Below are positions 1-8,442 of a stretch of DNA of 64,000 nucleotides, piece after piece (position 1 is the stretch's first letter; every line of letters starts with the position of its first letter). The translations under genes were made by a program, and so were the position numbers. Under the pieces are notes generated by a model. The model was not told the DNA's origin. It did no database searches and saw nothing but the letters and a program-made list of their open reading frames with translations. This DNA is from Paraburkholderia sp. CNPSo 3272 (GTDB lineage Bacteria > Pseudomonadota > Gammaproteobacteria > Burkholderiales > Burkholderiaceae), in the NCBI RefSeq assembly GCF_024206495.1, contig NZ_JAMBPQ010000005.1, positions 1 through 64,000 of the forward strand. Direction: 5' to 3'.

Positions 1-143
1 ACCAGCCGGCGAATCTGCCGGGTCGTCAGCCCGAGCCGCTGCGCTGCGCGCAGCGGCTTGAGCCGTGCGTCCACCACGTCCTGAATGAGCTTCAATCTGT
101 CCAGCTCGCGCATCGTCATTGTTATCCGTTCTGTTGCCGCCAT
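1..143 (-). CDS. Transposase N-terminus (ISNCY-like), cut by window edge
   Basis: A minus-strand reading frame opens with ATG at 143 and runs without a stop to the left edge, giving 47 residues. It begins MAATERITMTMRELDRLKLI and continues into a helix-turn-helix segment ending TTRQIRRL. This MRELDRLK...RQIRRL pattern is typical of the DNA-binding start of ISNCY-type transposases. An alternative start is the internal ATG at 113. Only the N-terminus is visible, so it cannot be told whether the gene is intact. Family assignment is from memory of such transposases. Confidence 0.7.
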   Translation of the reverse strand, partial: MAATERITMTMRELDRLKLIQDVVDARLKPLRAAQRLGLTTRQIRRL

Positions 144-194
144 TAAAGCTCCCAAACACTGGATTCCCAGCGATCTGTTAGCTTACGATCGTCC

Positions 195-230
195 AAAAAG
201 CGGACATCTGAACTTGGCTAAAAGCGGACA
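195..230. repeat. Paired AAAAGCGGACA repeats at IS end
   Basis: AAAAAGCGGACA at 195-206 and TAAAAGCGGACA at 219-230 are direct repeats separated by about two helical turns, in the leader of the transposase gene. They are probably the terminal binding sites of the element. Confidence 0.55.
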
Positions 231-415
231 CTACAACTTAGCCCGTACACCCCAAAAGATTGATAATTTGCATTATGTTAAATAAAGGATAGCCACGTTT
301 CCAGCACCACTCTCCGCGCGATCCGACTCTCTCAGCGCCTTTCATCCATTTGCTGGTCAACGACACCTGCCTGGGCCGGCGCTTGCAGTCGCCAGCACCC
401 ACAAGCCCCCGAGGA

Positions 416-1909
416 TCACTGCGGCACCTGCGCAACGGGTTCCGGCGTAGCGGGCTGCGCCGGAGGTGTTCCGCTCGCCGGTTGCGGCACGCTCATCTGC
501 TCGGCCTGCACGACCCAGCCGCCGCCCATCGCCATGTAGAGGTTGACGAGGTTCGTCAGCGTCGCGGCCCGGGTCTGCGTTTGCTGCAACTCCGCGCTGA
601 ACAGATTGCGCTCGGCGTCGAGCACCTCCAGGTAGCTCGTATAGCCGCCCTCGTAACGCAGCCGCGCGAGCCGCAGGTACTTGCGCAGCGAGTCGACCTG
701 CTGGCTCTGGATCTCGAACTGCTCGCGTGACTTCTGCACCGAGACCAGCGCGTCGTCGACCTGCTGGAACGCCACCTTGATCGCATTTTCGTAGGCGAAC
801 AACGCCTCTTGCTGACGCGCCTCGGCCTGCTTGTTCTGACCGTAGATATTGCCGCCCGCGAAGATCGGCATCATGGCCGAGCCAGCAAACGACCACACCC
901 GCGCAGGTCCGGTGAAGAGACTGGAGAACTGCGTGCTGGCCGAGCCGAACAGCCCCGTGAGCGAGATCTGCGGGAAATACAGCGCGCGTGCCGCGCCAAT
1001 CAGCGCATTTTGCGCAACCAGATTCTGCTCGGCCTGCAGCAGGTCCGGGCGGCGTTCGAGCAGGTCTGACGGCATGCCCTCAGGCACGGCGGGCGTAGAA
1101 AGCTCCACCAGCGCGCGGCCGCGCAGGATCGGCTCCGGATTGCTGCCGAGCAGCACCGAGAGCGCGTCTTCCTGCTGTGCGATCTGCTGCTCGAATTGCG
1201 GGATGGTCGCCTTCGTCGCCGCATAGTCGGACTGGCTCTGGGCAAGTTCCATATCCGAGGTCTGCCCGAACTGCTGGCGCAGCGTGAACACATGCACGGA
1301 ATCGGCGCGACTCTCCGTTGTGCTCTTCGCGATTTCGAGCTGCGCGTCGAGGCTGCGCAGCGTGATATAGGACGTCGCGACCGATGCGACGAGCGTCAGG
1401 ATCGTCGCGCGGCGGCCCTGTTCGGCCACGTTCACGTTGGCACGCGCGGCCTCCGTCTCGCGGCGTACCTGGCCAAACAGGTCGATGGTCCAGAAGGCCG
1501 ATATGCTCGCCTGGTACTCGTTGAAGACCGGCGAGACGCCGGCCGGTATCGGCGTCGGGCCATTCTGCGATGCGCGCTCGCGCGCCGCGCTGAAACCTGC
1601 GCTCGCCTGCGGAAACAGCGCCGAACGCGTGCTCACGAACTGGCCCATGAACTCGCCGACACGCGCGGCCGCCTGTTTCACGTTGAGGTTGTTCTCGAGC
1701 GCGGTCTTCACCAGGTCGTTCAGCACCGGGTCGTCGAACTGCTCCCACCACGTGGTGTTGGCGACGTCGGCCACGTCCGGGTACGCAAACCGGTACGTTG
1801 CCGGCACGTCCACTTTCGGCCGCTCGTAGTTGGGCCCGAGCAGACAGCCGTTGAGCAAGCCGATGAGCAGGACTGGCGCAGCGACGCGCGTGAAGGCTGC
1901 GGCACGCAT
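416..1909 (-). CDS. RND efflux outer-membrane factor lipoprotein (OprM/NodT family)
   Basis: Outer-membrane channel of a tripartite drug efflux pump, 497 residues, the usual size for OprM-type proteins. The chosen start (ATG 1909) gives a lipoprotein signal with lipobox LLNGC and the acylated Cys at residue 22, followed by GPNYERP, the typical mature start. An in-frame ATG at 1924 would overlap the pump gene by 14 bases. Two OEP repeats follow, with long Gln-rich helices expected to build the periplasmic tunnel. It is the last gene of the adaptor-pump-channel operon; its ATG lies just after the pump stop codon, which suggests translational coupling. Confidence 0.93.
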   Translation of the reverse strand: MRAAAFTRVAAPVLLIGLLNGCLLGPNYERPKVDVPATYRFAYPDVADVANTTWWEQFDDPVLNDLVKTALENNLNVKQAAARVGEFMGQFVSTRSALFPQASAGFSAARERASQNGPTPIPAGVSPVFNEYQASISAFWTIDLFGQVRRETEAARANVNVAEQGRRATILTLVASVATSYITLRSLDAQLEIAKSTTESRADSVHVFTLRQQFGQTSDMELAQSQSDYAATKATIPQFEQQIAQQEDALSVLLGSNPEPILRGRALVELSTPAVPEGMPSDLLERRPDLLQAEQNLVAQNALIGAARALYFPQISLTGLFGSASTQFSSLFTGPARVWSFAGSAMMPIFAGGNIYGQNKQAEARQQEALFAYENAIKVAFQQVDDALVSVQKSREQFEIQSQQVDSLRKYLRLARLRYEGGYTSYLEVLDAERNLFSAELQQTQTRAATLTNLVNLYMAMGGGWVVQAEQMSVPQPASGTPPAQPATPEPVAQVPQ

Positions 1910-1910
1910 G

Positions 1911-4900
1911 TCAGTCGTCCTCATGACGGGCAGACGGCGTGACGGTCGGCGACCCGGGACCGCCCGAAGCCGGTGGCGGCGTTTCGCTATCCGGCTTGGG
2001 AGTTTCCTTGCCGCCGCCCTTACGCGAGCCAAGCGACTCGATCCCCCAGTAGAACATTGGAATGAAGAACACAGCGATCGCGGTGGCACCCAGCATCCCG
2101 CCGATCACACCGGTACCGATCGAATGACGGCTGTTTTGCGAGGCGCCGAGCGCGATGGCGAGCGGCACACAGCCGAGGATGAACGCAAGCGACGTCATCA
2201 CGATCGGCCGCAGGCGCTCTTCCGCGGCGACGAGCGCGGCGTCGTACGGCGTCTTGCCCGTCTCCCGGTTCAGGACCGCGAACTCGAAGATCAGGATCGC
2301 GTTCTTCGCGGCGAGCGCGATCAGCATGGTCAGCCCGATCTGGAAGTACACGTCGTTGTTCAGGCCTCGCAGCAGGATCGCGAGCAGCGCACCGAACAGC
2401 GCGAATGGCACCGCCATGAGCACGCCGAGCGGCAGCGACCACTTCTCGTATTGCGCGGCGAGGATCAGGAACACCATGACGATCCCGAACACGAACACGA
2501 GCCCCCCGGCCGAACCCGACTTGATCTCCTCGAACGCCTCCCCGCTCCACCCGACGGCGTAGCCCGGCGGCATCTGCGCCGCGAGTTCCTTCAAGGTGCC
2601 GATTACCTGGCCCGAGCTGTAGCCCGGCGCCGCGTTGGCCGTAATCTTCACCGCCGGGAAGTTGTTGAAGCGCGTGATCAGATCGGGGCCCGTGACGTAC
2701 TTGTAAGTCATCACCGCCTTGATCGGCACCATGTTGTTCGAGCGGCTGCGCACGTAGATCTGGTCGAGGTCGGCGGGCGTGAGCCGGTAGCGCGGATCGG
2801 CCTGAATTATCACCTGCCAGAGCCGTGCGTCCTTGTTGAACTGCGAGACGTAGAGCGAGCCGAACATCGTCTGCATCGCGCTGTACACCTCTTCGACCGG
2901 CACGCCGAGCGTCTCCGCCTGGTCGCGGTCGACGTTCACGAGCAGCTGCTGCGAACTCGCGTTGAACGTCGACGTCACGCCGGTCAGCTCGGGGCGCGCC
3001 CTCGCCTTCGCCATGAAGTCCTGCACGACGCCCGCAAGCTGCTGAATCGAGCCGTCCCCGTGACTTTCGATCCACATCTCGCTGCCGCCCGTCGTACCGA
3101 GACCCGGAATGGACGGCGGATTCACCGGGATGACGAGGCCCTCCTGAATTTTCGAGAGCGTTTCGTATGCCTTGATCAGCACCGCACGCGCATTTTGCTC
3201 CCTGATGTTCGAGAACTTGTACCGTTCGTCGAAACCCCTTAGGCCTACGAAGAACGTGCCCGCGTTGTTCTTGTTCTGGCTGTCCAGCAAGCTGAAGCCG
3301 TTCACGATCGTGATACTGCTGACTGCGGGCTGCTTCATGAAATAGTCGGTGACCTTGTCGCCCACGTCCGCGGTCCGGTCGAGGCTCGCGGCGTCGGGCA
3401 TGACGATCGCGCCAAGCAGATAGCCCTGGTCCTCGGGCGGCAGGAAAGCGCCTGGAATCGACTTCCCCATCATGACGGCGAGCACGATGACGGCCCCGAA
3501 AACAAGAAGGCCCAACACGTAGCGCCGGATCATGAACTGCACGGCGCGCCCGTAGCCGGCCGTCATCCGCTCGAACTGATGGTCGAACCACCGGAAGAAG
3601 CCCTTTTTCTCATGGTGCGTGGGCTTGAGCAGGATGGCGGCAAGCGCAGGCGACAGCGTGAGCGCCACGATGCCCGAGAACACCACCGAGATCGCAATCG
3701 TGATCGCGAACTGCTTGTACAACTGTCCGGTGATGCCGCCAAGGAACGCTACCGGCACGAACACGGCGCACATGACGAGCACGATGGCGATGACCGGGCC
3801 CGACACCTCGTCCATCGCCCGCTTGGCCGCATCTTTCGGGCTGAGCTTGAAGACGGTCATGTTGCGCTCGACGTTTTCGATCACGACGATCGCGTCGTCC
3901 ACGACGATGCCGATGGCGAGCACCATCCCGAACAACGTCAGCATGTTGATCGAAAAGCCCAGCGCCGCCATCCCCATCGCCGTGCCGACGATCGACACCG
4001 GCACGGCCAGCACCGGAATGAGCGTCGCGCGCAGGCTCTGCAGAAACACGTACACGACGATCACCACCAGCACGAGCGCTTCGAAGAACGTATGGACCAC
4101 GTCGGCGATCGACGCACGCGTGAATTCCGTCGTGTCCATCGCGACCTGATAGTCGAGCCCTTCGGGAAATGAAGTCTTGAGCTCCGCGAGCGTCTCGCGC
4201 ACCTGCTTCGAGACGTCGAGCGCATTCGCGCCCGGCTGCTGGTAGACCGCGATGATCGTTGCCGGCTTGCCCTGGTAGGTGGTGCGGTTCGAATAGCTCT
4301 TCTGTCCCAGCTCGGCCCGGCCGATGTCTTTCAGGCGGACGATCGCCGCGCCGTTGCTCGCTGCGCGGATGATGATGTTGTCGAACTCGGCGGCCGTCGC
4401 GAGCCGCCCGGTGGTCGTCACCGCGAACGACTGCTCGACCGGGTCGCCGGTCGGCGCCTGGCCGACGGTGCCGACCGCGAATTGCTGGTTCTGGCCGCGT
4501 ACGGCGTTCTGCACGTCGCCTGCGGTGATGCCGAGCTGCGCCATGCGATCGGGTTTCAACCAGATCCGCATTGCATAGTCCGGAGTGCCAAAGATCGACG
4601 ACTGGTTCGCGCCCGGAATCCGCTTGATCGTGTCGAGCACGTAGACGTTCGCGTAATTCGCGATATAAGTTGGATCGAAGCGCTCGTCCGGCGAATAGAT
4701 CGCGATCACCATCATGAAGGCGTTCGACTTCTTCTGGACCTGCACGCCCTGCGACTGAACCTGCTGGGGCAGCTGCGGCAGCGCGAGGTTCACGCGGTTC
4801 TGCACGTCGACCTGGGCGAGCTCCGGATTGGTGCCGATCCCGAAGAACACGTTGAGCGTGTAGTTGCCGGTCGACGAACCGGACGAATACATGTAGATCA

Positions 4901-5129
4901 TGTTGTCCGAACCGTTGACCTGTTGCTCGATCGGCGCGGCCACATTGTTCGCCACGACGTCAGCGCTGGCCCCCGGGTAGGTCGCGGAGACCGTGATTTG
5001 CGGCGGTGTGACGTCCGGATACTGCGCGATGGGCAGCGCGAGCATCGTCAACGCGCCGCCGAGCGTGATCACGATCGAGATGACGGAAGCGAAGATCGGC
5101 CGGTCGATGCAGAAGTGCGAGATGTTCAT
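1911..5129 (-). CDS. RND multidrug efflux pump, inner-membrane transporter (HAE1 family)
   Basis: Proton-driven AcrB/MexB-type pump, 1072 residues, with the standard 12-helix, two-large-loop layout. The N-terminus has the family start FCIDRPIFASVISI. Transmembrane helix 4 carries the proton-relay pair D411-D412 in GIVVDDAIVVIENV, equivalent to D407/D408 of AcrB. The C-terminus is a short Pro/Ser/Thr-rich tail. It sits between the adaptor (11-base gap) and the outer-membrane factor, all on the minus strand. Substrates cannot be read from the sequence; it does not look like the BpeF/CeoB type at its N-terminus. No regulator gene is adjacent. Confidence 0.95.
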   Translation of the reverse strand: MNISHFCIDRPIFASVISIVITLGGALTMLALPIAQYPDVTPPQITVSATYPGASADVVANNVAAPIEQQVNGSDNMIYMYSSGSSTGNYTLNVFFGIGTNPELAQVDVQNRVNLALPQLPQQVQSQGVQVQKKSNAFMMVIAIYSPDERFDPTYIANYANVYVLDTIKRIPGANQSSIFGTPDYAMRIWLKPDRMAQLGITAGDVQNAVRGQNQQFAVGTVGQAPTGDPVEQSFAVTTTGRLATAAEFDNIIIRAASNGAAIVRLKDIGRAELGQKSYSNRTTYQGKPATIIAVYQQPGANALDVSKQVRETLAELKTSFPEGLDYQVAMDTTEFTRASIADVVHTFFEALVLVVIVVYVFLQSLRATLIPVLAVPVSIVGTAMGMAALGFSINMLTLFGMVLAIGIVVDDAIVVIENVERNMTVFKLSPKDAAKRAMDEVSGPVIAIVLVMCAVFVPVAFLGGITGQLYKQFAITIAISVVFSGIVALTLSPALAAILLKPTHHEKKGFFRWFDHQFERMTAGYGRAVQFMIRRYVLGLLVFGAVIVLAVMMGKSIPGAFLPPEDQGYLLGAIVMPDAASLDRTADVGDKVTDYFMKQPAVSSITIVNGFSLLDSQNKNNAGTFFVGLRGFDERYKFSNIREQNARAVLIKAYETLSKIQEGLVIPVNPPSIPGLGTTGGSEMWIESHGDGSIQQLAGVVQDFMAKARARPELTGVTSTFNASSQQLLVNVDRDQAETLGVPVEEVYSAMQTMFGSLYVSQFNKDARLWQVIIQADPRYRLTPADLDQIYVRSRSNNMVPIKAVMTYKYVTGPDLITRFNNFPAVKITANAAPGYSSGQVIGTLKELAAQMPPGYAVGWSGEAFEEIKSGSAGGLVFVFGIVMVFLILAAQYEKWSLPLGVLMAVPFALFGALLAILLRGLNNDVYFQIGLTMLIALAAKNAILIFEFAVLNRETGKTPYDAALVAAEERLRPIVMTSLAFILGCVPLAIALGASQNSRHSIGTGVIGGMLGATAIAVFFIPMFYWGIESLGSRKGGGKETPKPDSETPPPASGGPGSPTVTPSARHEDD

Positions 5130-5140
5130 CGAGTCGCCCC

Positions 5141-6427
5141 TTACTGCGACGCGGCACCGGTTTTGGCCGGCGCCGCCGCTCGCTCGCCCCCGCTCACCTG
5201 TGGCGCCGATGCGCCGCCCTTCTCCACGACCGTCTTGCCGCCGGTCTGCGTCGAGGGGAGCGTTCCGGCGACCTTGAGCGGCACGTCGGCCACGACGCGG
5301 ATCGCGCCGTCCACCACGATGCGCTCGCCGGCTTTCAGACCGTCGTTGATGAACCAGTTGTCGCCGCTCCAGTCGCCGACCTCGACGACTCGCTGTTTTG
5401 CCTTCGACTCGTTGTCCACGACCCAGACGAAGTGGCTCTTCGCGCCTTGCAGCACCGAGCGTTGCGGCACGAGGATGGCATTCGGCCGCGTGGCGCCCGA
5501 CACGCGCGCGCGCACGAACTGCCCGGGCCGCAGCGTACCCTTCGGGTTCGCGAGCGAGGCCCGCACGAGGAACGTGCCCGTGTCGGTGCTGAACGCCGGG
5601 TTCGCGAAGCTGATGGTGCCGTGCTGCGGAAATTCCGTGCCGTCGGCGAGGATCACGGCCACCACGAATTCGCTATGCGGCGGGAACAGCAGCTTGCCCG
5701 CCGCAATCTCGTCCTGAAAGTGCAGCATTTCGTTCTCGGAAATGCTGAAGTTCACCCAGATCGGATCGAGCTGATAGACGAAAGTAAGGAGACCAGATGA
5801 ATTGGCGATCAGATAGCTGCCGTCCTGCTGTCTTGCATAGCTCGCGAGGCCATCCAGCGGCGATTTGATCGTCGTGTAGCCGAGGTTGAGTTCCGCGGTC
5901 TCCACCTGCCCTTGCGCGGAAATCACCGCGGCCTGGGCCTGCTTCTCGTTGCCGACCGCATCGTCGAGATCCTTCTGGCTCAATGCCTGTTGCGCGGCGA
6001 GCGGCTTGACGCGGGCAAGATTCTGCTGCGCTACCGTGAGCCGCGCCTGCTGCTGCGCAAGCTCGCCCCGCGCCGTCTGCAGCACGGCCTGAAACGGCTT
6101 CGGATCCATCAGGAACATCGTCTGGCCGGCCTTCACCTTGTCGCCTTCGGAGTAGGTCCGCCGGTCGAGAAAGCCGTCCACGCGCGCACGAATTTCGACT
6201 TCGCGCGAACTCTGCGTTTGCGCGGTGAACTCGAGCTGGACCGGGGTGTCCTGAGCCGTGACCGTCATCACCGTGACTTCCGGTGCGCCGAGCGCCGGCG
6301 GCCCCGATGCCTTCTTGCAGCCGGCGAAGAGCATCAGCGCAATGGCGACGAAGATTAGCGGCAGGCGGTCCCGGCGCGCCGCAAGCGGGAGTAACGGTCG
6401 ATGCTCGGGAAAAAACGGTCCGCTCAT
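5141..6427 (-). CDS. RND efflux periplasmic adaptor lipoprotein (AcrA/MFP family)
   Basis: Membrane-fusion protein linking the pump at 1911-5129 to the outer-membrane factor at 416-1909. It has 428 residues, an N-terminal hydrophobic segment with lipobox LFAGC (Cys37), then the lipoyl half-motifs (RARVDGFLDRR and later TTIKSPLDGL), an alpha-hairpin rich in Ala/Gln, and beta-barrel domains. The extra roughly 20 residues before the hydrophobic segment are polar and basic, so the true start could be slightly downstream. First gene of the three-gene efflux operon. Confidence 0.93.
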   Translation of the reverse strand: MSGPFFPEHRPLLPLAARRDRLPLIFVAIALMLFAGCKKASGPPALGAPEVTVMTVTAQDTPVQLEFTAQTQSSREVEIRARVDGFLDRRTYSEGDKVKAGQTMFLMDPKPFQAVLQTARGELAQQQARLTVAQQNLARVKPLAAQQALSQKDLDDAVGNEKQAQAAVISAQGQVETAELNLGYTTIKSPLDGLASYARQQDGSYLIANSSGLLTFVYQLDPIWVNFSISENEMLHFQDEIAAGKLLFPPHSEFVVAVILADGTEFPQHGTISFANPAFSTDTGTFLVRASLANPKGTLRPGQFVRARVSGATRPNAILVPQRSVLQGAKSHFVWVVDNESKAKQRVVEVGDWSGDNWFINDGLKAGERIVVDGAIRVVADVPLKVAGTLPSTQTGGKTVVEKGGASAPQVSGGERAAAPAKTGAASQ

Positions 6428-6926
6428 GAATGGCCTCCCGCAACGCGCCGGACCCGCGCATCGCCCCGGTCCGTGCGCGCCATGGTCACCTCTTCGTTGC
6501 CCGCTTACTGTTCGCGATCCGGATCATCAAGGATCCACACACTACGCTGGACGCGGCGCCGGTTGAGGCAGGACGGGGCCACCCCGACTTGCCGCTCCCG
6601 GACAATTGCCCACGCCGGTTATGACTTCCTCGATACAACGCGTCCCGATGAATTGCGCGAACACCGGAATGATTTTTTATTCTCTGGTTGAGGGCCGCGC
6701 GGCGCTTGTAGTCGTCAAGTTTGGTAGCCGTCCAGAGCAAAAACAATGGGACTTTGGTCCGATATCCCGCCAAGCACGCCTTTTGTCTGTTCACGGCGAG
6801 GACGCAGCGGTTGTCAGGGCAACCGCCACGCGGCAAGCCCAGCTCAGAAGGCCGGCGCAAACCGGCTAAGGGACTTCGCTCAACCGTTGAAGTTGAAAGC
6901 CACGCGGGGAGCGTGGCCCGATGCTG
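6428..6926. other. Non-coding gap between efflux operon and small secreted gene
   Basis: About 500 bases with no convincing gene. Open frames here lack ribosome sites and recognisable motifs. The stretch presumably holds the promoter of the efflux operon near its left end and the terminator of the small secreted gene at its right end (6899-6917). No TetR, MarR or other regulator gene for the pump is present. Confidence 0.5.
6899..6917 (-). terminator. Rho-independent terminator of small secreted gene
   Basis: Perfect 7-bp stem GCCACGC/GCGTGGC with a 5-base loop, followed on the minus strand by TTTCAACTT. It lies about 10 bases after the stop of the gene at 6927-7211. Confidence 0.6.
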
Positions 6927-7211
6927 TCAATTGCAACCGTGACTATTCGCTGTGCGATAACAGGTGGTGCCCCCGGGCCCTCGCGCGACGCCCTTTCCGT
7001 TCGCCGTTTTCGCTTCGCCACCACGATTGTTTTGGGTCGTCCGGACACCATTCTGATTCGTCTGGGATGTCCAGGCGGTGCCGGTATTCCGGTTATAACC
7101 GCCCGCGGAAGACCCATTGCCACACACTGTTCGTCCTCGGTTGTTGGTCGCGCATTCCGCAAATGCGCTTGAACTGATCATTAAGCAAGCCACTAGCAAC
7201 AGGATCTTCAT
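6927..7211 (-). CDS. Small secreted protein, function unknown
   Basis: A 94-residue protein with a clear signal peptide (MKILLLVACLMISSSAFA, cleavage before ECATNN). The mature part is Gly/Asn/Thr-rich, has four cysteines in two pairs (ECATNNRGRTVC near the start, CYRTANSHGC at the end), and reads as a low-complexity exported polypeptide. The start at 7211 is favoured because GGGAGACC lies just upstream; an extension to 7313 would put a basic stretch before the signal. A terminator hairpin follows. No function recognised. Confidence 0.75.
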   Translation of the reverse strand: MKILLLVACLMISSSAFAECATNNRGRTVCGNGSSAGGYNRNTGTAWTSQTNQNGVRTTQNNRGGEAKTANGKGVARGPGGTTCYRTANSHGCN

Positions 7212-7403
7212 GGCGGTCTCCCGAAGGTTCTGCCAAAACGCGACTGGCGCATGATCGACGAAGCCTTGATCACCATCCCGTCGCCGTCTCAAAGAGTGTA
7301 GGTCGCATGCCAACCTAAGGCCACCGACCCGATACCACTGCCCCTCGTTAGGGGAAACCCCTCTTCCGGAATAACGATATAAAGATCAATTATTTGGAAA
7401 ACG

Positions 7404-7424
7404 CATTCTTACAGCGTCAGAATG
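7404..7424. promoter_or_regulatory. Inverted repeat, probable LysR operator
   Basis: CATTCT-N9-AGAATG is a perfect dyad 41-61 bases upstream of the LysR gene start, in an AT-rich stretch. The arm length and spacing fit a LysR-type recognition site, probably for autoregulation and activation of the downstream genes. Inference from position and symmetry only. Confidence 0.5.
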
Positions 7425-7464
7425 TGATTTACGAATTCTTGTGCATCCCAATATCGACCGGAAG

Positions 7465-8442
7465 ATGGAACTACGCCAGCTCGAAGCCTTCGCCGCAGTG
7501 GTCACGACCGGCAGCGTCACCGCCGCCGGCCGCCTGCTCGGGCGCTCGCAGCCAGCGATCACGCGGTTGATCCAGGAGCTCGAAACCGAGGTCGGCTATG
7601 CGCTGTTCACGCGCAACGGCCCGCGCGTCACCCCGACCGAGCAAGGCATCCTGCTCTATGAGGACGTCGAGCACGTGCTGACGGGCGTGCAACAGATACG
7701 CAAGCGCGCCGGACAAATCGGCCGCGGAGAAGGCAGGCCGCTGCGCATTGCCGCGACGTCCGCCCTCGCCGCCGGGCTCGTGCCCGTCGCGCTCGCGCGC
7801 ACCGATCTCGCTGCGACTGCGCAGACGATCCAGCTGCGCAGCATCCCTCCCGAACAGGTCGTGCACGATGTCCTCACCGGCGCGGCCGACATTGGCGTGG
7901 CGAGCCTGCCGCTTGAACATCGCGGCGTGGTCGTGCACTGGATCGGGCAATCCGCGTGCGTTGCGGCGCTGCGCGACGACGATCCGCTAGCGCGCTGCGA
8001 GCGGCTGCCGATAACGGCCTGCGAGGGCCGGCGCATCGTCACGATGCAGAACCCGTATCGCCTGCGCCGCCGGCTCGATCATGCGTTCGCGCAGGCGGAT
8101 GTTTCGCCGGCGGGACTGATCGAGACGAATTCGTCGATGAACGCGCTGACCGCGGTTCGCGCCGGTCTCGGCATCTCGGTGCTCGAACCGGTCACGGCGT
8201 ACGGCATGCCGCTGGCCGGCGTCGCGATCCGCCCGATCGACGCCGACATTCCGTATTTCTTCGGCGTGATCTCGCGCGACGCCATCGCGCTGCCCCCCTC
8301 GGCCGTGACGCTCATCGACGCGCTCGCCGAAGCAGCCCGCACCGTGCTGCCCGATTTCGCGCTGCGCGCGAGCGCCGAGCACGCCCAAGTCCTGCAGTCG
8401 CTGTACGGCGATCTGCCCGCCACCAAGGAATCGTTGCCGTAA
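7465..8442 (+). CDS. LysR family transcriptional regulator
   Basis: Regulator of 325 residues from ATG 7465 (start MELRQLEAFAAVV). An in-frame GTG at 7441 would add eight residues. Residues 1-60 form the LysR winged helix-turn-helix (SVTAAGRLLGRSQPAITRLI), and the rest is a substrate-binding effector domain. Its stop codon overlaps the ATG of the FAD monooxygenase by one base, so it is co-transcribed with the four downstream genes, unlike the usual divergent arrangement. By linkage it probably controls this oxidation cluster; the effector is unknown. Confidence 0.9.
   Translation: MELRQLEAFAAVVTTGSVTAAGRLLGRSQPAITRLIQELETEVGYALFTRNGPRVTPTEQGILLYEDVEHVLTGVQQIRKRAGQIGRGEGRPLRIAATSALAAGLVPVALARTDLAATAQTIQLRSIPPEQVVHDVLTGAADIGVASLPLEHRGVVVHWIGQSACVAALRDDDPLARCERLPITACEGRRIVTMQNPYRLRRRLDHAFAQADVSPAGLIETNSSMNALTAVRAGLGISVLEPVTAYGMPLAGVAIRPIDADIPYFFGVISRDAIALPPSAVTLIDALAEAARTVLPDFALRASAEHAQVLQSLYGDLPATKESLP

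Larger units (their letters stand above)
1..240 (-). mobile_element. End of an insertion sequence (partial)
   Basis: This stretch holds the transposase start and about 95 bases of leader. Two near-identical copies of AAAAGCGGACA lie at 196-206 and 220-230, about 24 bases apart. Read outward from the transposase they look like the repeated transposase-binding sites at an IS terminus. The exact outer boundary is not visible; somewhere near 230-242 is my estimate. No target duplication can be checked because the other end is outside the window. Confidence 0.5.

Noticed and set aside
1830..3242. Long open frame (470 codons) on the plus strand over the efflux genes
   Set aside because: Arg/His-rich, no motifs, fully antisense to the RND pump and outer-membrane factor; a by-product of GC-rich codon bias.
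6486..6860. 124-codon minus-strand frame in the gap after the efflux operon
   Set aside because: No ribosome site, no signal, no family resemblance; treated as non-coding.
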